Positions 6,972-10,068 of a stretch of DNA of 10,068 nt are shown piece after piece. The notes under the pieces are model-generated. The model was given only the letters and a program-made list of their open reading frames with translations, was not told where the DNA came from and did not search any database. This DNA comes from Bryobacteraceae bacterium. GTDB lineage: Bacteria; Acidobacteriota; Terriglobia; Bryobacterales; Bryobacteraceae. Location: NCBI GenBank assembly GCA_947456995.1, contig CANGVB010000077.1, positions 1 to 10,068 on the forward strand. Reading direction: 5' to 3'. The position numbers and the translations under genes are program-made. The stretch's first letter is position 1, and every line of letters starts with the position of its first letter.

Positions 6972-7924
6972 ATCGGATCGGTGCGGTGATCGTGACCTGG
7001 AATTCGCAAGACGATATCGCTGCTTGCATCACGGCTGCACAAAAAGCAGGGGTGACGGAAACAATTGTCGTCGATAACGGATCGAAAGACGGAACACGAG
7101 AAGTTGTGGCAGGCATGAGCGGGGTGAAGTTGTTGTACTTTCCTGAAAATCTGGGATTTGCCGGTGGCGTTAACCGGGGAGTGGCAGCACTCTCAACCGA
7201 ATATGCGCTGATCTTGAACCCTGACTGTATTGTACAGGATGGACTGGAACAGATGGCCGATGCCGCGCGTGGCGGAGCAGCCGGGGGGATCTTGCTGGGA
7301 TCGGACGGCGAATTGCAGTCTGGCTTCGCGGTGAGGAGACTGCCAACCGCCTGGACCCTGATTTTTGAAGTGCTGGGGCTGAACCGGATTTTTCCAGCAA
7401 ATCCAGTAAACCGCCGCTACCGCTGTGCGGGTTTTGACCCCAAGTGCGAACAAGAGGTAGAACAACCACCAGCGGCATTTCTGATGGTGAGCAGGAAGAT
7501 CTTCGAAGATCTGAAAGGGATGGACGAGCGCTTCTGGCCGATTTGGTTTGAGGATGTCGATTTCTGCCTGAGGCTGCGGAAAGCTGGTTACAAAATCATG
7601 TACTGCCCGAGTGCCAAAGCAAAACATCGCGGAGGAGGCAGTATTGAGAAAATCTTCTGGCCTTTCAAAGAGTTGGCGTGGTATGGTAGCCTTCTAAGAT
7701 ACGCCACTCAGCATTTTGGGTGGTTGTCCCGGCGTCTGGTTTGTTTGGCTGTTGCCGCTGCGTCCGTCCCAAGGGCATTAACGGGGATCATTTATCGGCA
7801 CCAGGGTGTCCGCGCCCTTGGTGTCTACGTAGACATTTTTTGTCTTGCGTGGGTGAGCCTAGTCCTGGACCGGGTGGATCACCGCCGCTTTGGTCGGCAC
7901 GTGGAAGGCGCAAAACATTTCTAA
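6968..7924 (+). CDS. GT2 glycosyltransferase, rhamnosyltransferase-like, with C-terminal hydrophobic segments
   Basis: The protein is 318 residues from the ATG at 6968, which overlaps the previous stop as ATGA. An in-frame TTG at 6953 would add only MGAQP and is less likely. Visible GT-A motifs are GAVIVTWNSQDD (5-16), IVVDNGSKDGT (33-43), PENLGFAGGVNRG (59-71), the DxD equivalent NPD (84-86), the mid-domain PPAAFLMVSRKIFEDLKGMDE (167-187) and WFEDVDFCLRLRKAGY (193-208), followed by KHRGGGS (219-225). Two hydrophobic stretches near 256-275 and 284-301 may anchor the C-terminus to the membrane, something the preceding enzyme lacks. The role is probably one sugar addition during chain synthesis; donor and linkage are unknown. 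The next start lies one base beyond the stop. Confidence 0.9.
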   Translation: MNRIGAVIVTWNSQDDIAACITAAQKAGVTETIVVDNGSKDGTREVVAGMSGVKLLYFPENLGFAGGVNRGVAALSTEYALILNPDCIVQDGLEQMADAARGGAAGGILLGSDGELQSGFAVRRLPTAWTLIFEVLGLNRIFPANPVNRRYRCAGFDPKCEQEVEQPPAAFLMVSRKIFEDLKGMDERFWPIWFEDVDFCLRLRKAGYKIMYCPSAKAKHRGGGSIEKIFWPFKELAWYGSLLRYATQHFGWLSRRLVCLAVAAASVPRALTGIIYRHQGVRALGVYVDIFCLAWVSLVLDRVDHRRFGRHVEGAKHF

Positions 7925-7925
7925 A

Positions 7926-8969
7926 ATGCATAACGGCTTAGTCTCAGTCACAATCGTTACGTACAATAGCGGACGTTTCATCAAGCGATGCTTGGAATCG
8001 GTGCTGGCGCAGCGCTATCCGCTGAAAGAAGTCATTGTCGTCGACAATGTCTCAACCGATGGAACCCTCGATATTCTGGATCAGTTTGCCGACCGGATCC
8101 GGATCGTCAACAACGAAGAAAACGTAGGATTTGCCGCAGCCCAGAATCAGGCTATCCACATGTCGAGCGGAGAGTGGATCCTCACCCTCAACCCCGACGT
8201 ACTGCTGATGCCGAACTTTATTCAGAGTCTGGTGGATGCCGGCAACCGCGATACGCAAATTGGAACCGTCTGCGGCAAGCTACTGGCAATGATGGCCACC
8301 TTTGACTTGCCCGAAAAGCCACTGGTAGATTCGACGGGAATTTACTTCAACCCGATGCTGCGCCATCTCGACCGTGGCAGCCGTGATGTGGACAACGGCG
8401 ATTACCTGAATTTTGAGTATGTCTTTGGCGCGACGGCCGCAGCCGCTCTTTACCGCCGCGAGATGATCGACGATATCTCAATAGAAGGTGAATTCTTCGA
8501 TAACGATTTCTTCGTTTACCGCGAAGATGCCGATGTGGCGTGGCGTGCCCAGATCTACGGCTGGAAGACGCTGTACACCCCTCATGCTCGTGGTTATCAC
8601 GTGCGCTCGGTGCTGCCGGGCAACCGCCGGGCATTGCCTTCGGCGATCAACATGCATTCGGTAAAGAATCGCTTCCTGATGCGCGTGAAGAACATGACTC
8701 CCAATCTCTATGTCAGGAATTTCTTCCACATCACCATGCGGGACCTGATTGTGGTGGGTGCTTGTATTCTGCAGGAGCATTCCTCGTTGCGCGCCTTCTG
8801 GATTCTGGCCAAGAAATGGAAGAGTGTCATGGCCAAGCGCAAGGTGATCATGGCGCACCGCCGGGTGAGCGACGAATACCTTGCAGGGTGGTTTCAATTC
8901 CAACCCGTCAGTCAGCCTGCTCCCAAAACCGTACGTGTCCCAGCCCGGGCCAAAGCCGTACGCAGTTAA
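7926..8969 (+). CDS. GT2 glycosyltransferase, rhamnosyltransferase-like
   Basis: The protein is 347 residues from the ATG at 7926, one base after the previous stop. An in-frame TTG at 7890 would force a 35-base overlap and prefix residues outside the domain, so the ATG is preferred. Motifs are VSVTIVTYNSGRF (6-18), VIVVDNVSTDGT (36-47), EENVGFAAAQNQAI (64-77), NPD as the DxD equivalent (89-91), FGATAAAALYRREM (167-180) and the acceptor-side FVYREDADVAWRAQIYGW (196-213). The C-terminal 90 residues are basic, with a possible membrane-leaning helix at 272-282 and a tail rich in Pro, Ala, Arg and Lys. GGAAGG at 7903-7908 is rather far from the start, so coupling to the previous gene is plausible. 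It probably adds one sugar to the chain; the specificity is unknown. Confidence 0.9.
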   Translation: MHNGLVSVTIVTYNSGRFIKRCLESVLAQRYPLKEVIVVDNVSTDGTLDILDQFADRIRIVNNEENVGFAAAQNQAIHMSSGEWILTLNPDVLLMPNFIQSLVDAGNRDTQIGTVCGKLLAMMATFDLPEKPLVDSTGIYFNPMLRHLDRGSRDVDNGDYLNFEYVFGATAAAALYRREMIDDISIEGEFFDNDFFVYREDADVAWRAQIYGWKTLYTPHARGYHVRSVLPGNRRALPSAINMHSVKNRFLMRVKNMTPNLYVRNFFHITMRDLIVVGACILQEHSSLRAFWILAKKWKSVMAKRKVIMAHRRVSDEYLAGWFQFQPVSQPAPKTVRVPARAKAVRS

Positions 8970-8978
8970 GCTATTAGC

Positions 8979-10058
8979 TTGCGCATCGCAATTCTAGGCA
9001 CCAGAGGAATTCCAGCCCGCTATGGCGGCTTTGAAACCTTTGCTGAAGAATTAGCCACACGCCTTGTCAGCAGAGGGCACAAAGTCACCGTCTACTGCCG
9101 TGATCAGGAACCCGCTGGTATCTATCGCGGCGTTCAACGGCAATACCTTCCCACCATACGTCACAAGTATTTCGATACCCTTGCGCACACTGGCTTCTCA
9201 ACACTTCATCTTTTGGCACATCACGTCGATGTAGTGCTGTTTTGCAATGGTGCCAATGCAATCTACACCTGGATGCCACGGCTTCTGGGGATGCCGGTTG
9301 CGATCAACGTCGATGGCCTCGAGCGCAAACGCAAGAAGTGGAATGTACTGGCCAAGAAGTGGTATCACCTGTCGGAGTGGCTCTCGACATTTTGTCCGAC
9401 AAGGATCATTACAGACGCTCTCGAAATCGAACGTTACTACCGCGAAACCTATAACGCCCCGTCGACCTTCATCCCCTACGGTGCAGAATTAGGCCCGGTA
9501 GAGTGGAAGCCGCTGCTGGGCCTCGAGCCTCGCCAATACTTTCTTTATGTCACTCGCTTTGAGCCGGAAAACAATCCGCTACTGGTGCGTGAGAGCTTTG
9601 AAAAAGTAGATACAACGATGAAGCTGGCACTGGTGGGCGACGCCCCCTATGCGCCCGATTACATCGCGCGCGTAAAGGACACAACAGACCCGCGGATCCT
9701 TCTGCCAGGTGCTATCTACGGGGATGGCTATCACATTTTGCAATCGCACTGCTTTGCCTACATCCATGCCACTGAAGTAGGCGGGACACACCCTGCGTTG
9801 ATTGAAGCAATGGGGCGTGGCGCGTTGATTCTCTATCTGAAGACACCCGAGAATTGCGAAGTCGCTGGCGGTGCCGGCATTGAGTTTGAACAAGGCAACC
9901 TGCCCGAGGCCATCAGTCGTGTGCTTGCGATGAGTGAGCACGAACGAGATGGATTGCGAGCTGCTGCCCTCGAGCGTGTGCGGCAGCGCTACAGTTGGGA
10001 TGTAGTGACAGATCAATACGAAACGTTGTTTGGGGAATTATGCAAAGGACGTGGCTAG
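8979..10058 (+). CDS. DUF1972 / GT4 family glycosyltransferase (rhamnosyltransferase-like)
   Basis: The 359-residue GT-B enzyme opens with MRIAILGTRGIPARYGGFET (1-20), the hallmark of the DUF1972 N-terminal domain seen in cps2T/WsaF-like rhamnosyltransferases. INVDGLERKRKKW (109-121) follows. The C-terminal GT4 domain shows FLYVTRFEPENNPLLVRES (188-206), ALVGDAP (217-223), LLPGAIYGDGYHIL (241-254) and EVGGTHPALIEAMGRGALIL (266-285), where the nucleotide-sugar ribose and phosphates normally bind. The start is a TTG; it is needed because the first codons encode the conserved first beta strand and no ATG or GTG precedes it in frame. No good Shine-Dalgarno sequence is visible, which suggests low or coupled translation. 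It lies 9 bases after the previous stop. Family is clear; rhamnose as donor is inferred from the family. Confidence 0.91.
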   Translation: MRIAILGTRGIPARYGGFETFAEELATRLVSRGHKVTVYCRDQEPAGIYRGVQRQYLPTIRHKYFDTLAHTGFSTLHLLAHHVDVVLFCNGANAIYTWMPRLLGMPVAINVDGLERKRKKWNVLAKKWYHLSEWLSTFCPTRIITDALEIERYYRETYNAPSTFIPYGAELGPVEWKPLLGLEPRQYFLYVTRFEPENNPLLVRESFEKVDTTMKLALVGDAPYAPDYIARVKDTTDPRILLPGAIYGDGYHILQSHCFAYIHATEVGGTHPALIEAMGRGALILYLKTPENCEVAGGAGIEFEQGNLPEAISRVLAMSEHERDGLRAAALERVRQRYSWDVVTDQYETLFGELCKGRG

Positions 10059-10068
10059 AAGTTTCGCT

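Noticed and set aside
805..7887. Short repeated string TGGATCACCGCC near 805 and near 7876
   Set aside because: Twelve to thirteen bases in unrelated coding contexts and different frames; probably chance.
10040..10068. Possible start of a next + strand gene (ATG at 10040, or GTG at 10051 overlapping the last stop)
   Set aside because: Only ten or fewer codons are visible. A GGGGAA precedes the ATG, and another overlapping gene would fit the operon, but the evidence is too short to call.

Overview
This window holds nearly nine kilobases of densely packed cell-surface polysaccharide genes on the + strand, with one unrelated small gene on the - strand. No identity can be proved by eye. The moderately GC-rich coding, the style of the glycosyltransferases and the secreted protein at 4855-5358 all recall Acidobacteriota. 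I hold that placement with modest confidence.

Layout. Left edge to 1268: a Wzt-type ABC ATPase with a C-terminal carbohydrate-recognition domain; its true start lies left of the window. 1261-2547: a SAM-dependent methyltransferase fused to about 190 residues of coiled coil. 2544-4874: a membrane-anchored GT2-GT4 fusion. 4855-5358 (- strand): a small protein with a signal peptide, convergent and overlapping with the fusion gene. 5383-6057: a DPM1-like GT2. 6024-6971, 6968-7924 and 7926-8969: three rhamnosyltransferase-style GT2 enzymes. 8979-10058: a DUF1972/GT4 enzyme. Junctions are overlaps or gaps of 1-9 bases, apart from the 508-base stretch that holds the - strand gene. No stretch over 300 bases lacks a gene. 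I see no RNA gene, insertion sequence, CRISPR array or convincing terminator.

How the genes may work together. The set fits an ABC-transporter-dependent pathway for O-antigen or another surface glycan. The GT2 and GT4 enzymes would build a chain on a polyprenyl-linked carrier at the inner face of the membrane. The methyltransferase with its coiled coil could cap the chain end and set its length, as WbdD does in E. coli O9a. The Wzt C-terminal domain would then recognise the finished chain for export. The partner permease Wzm is not in the window and would be expected to the left. The most unusual points are the - strand gene embedded in the run of glycan genes, and the capper/ruler-like methyltransferase, which has no kinase domain.
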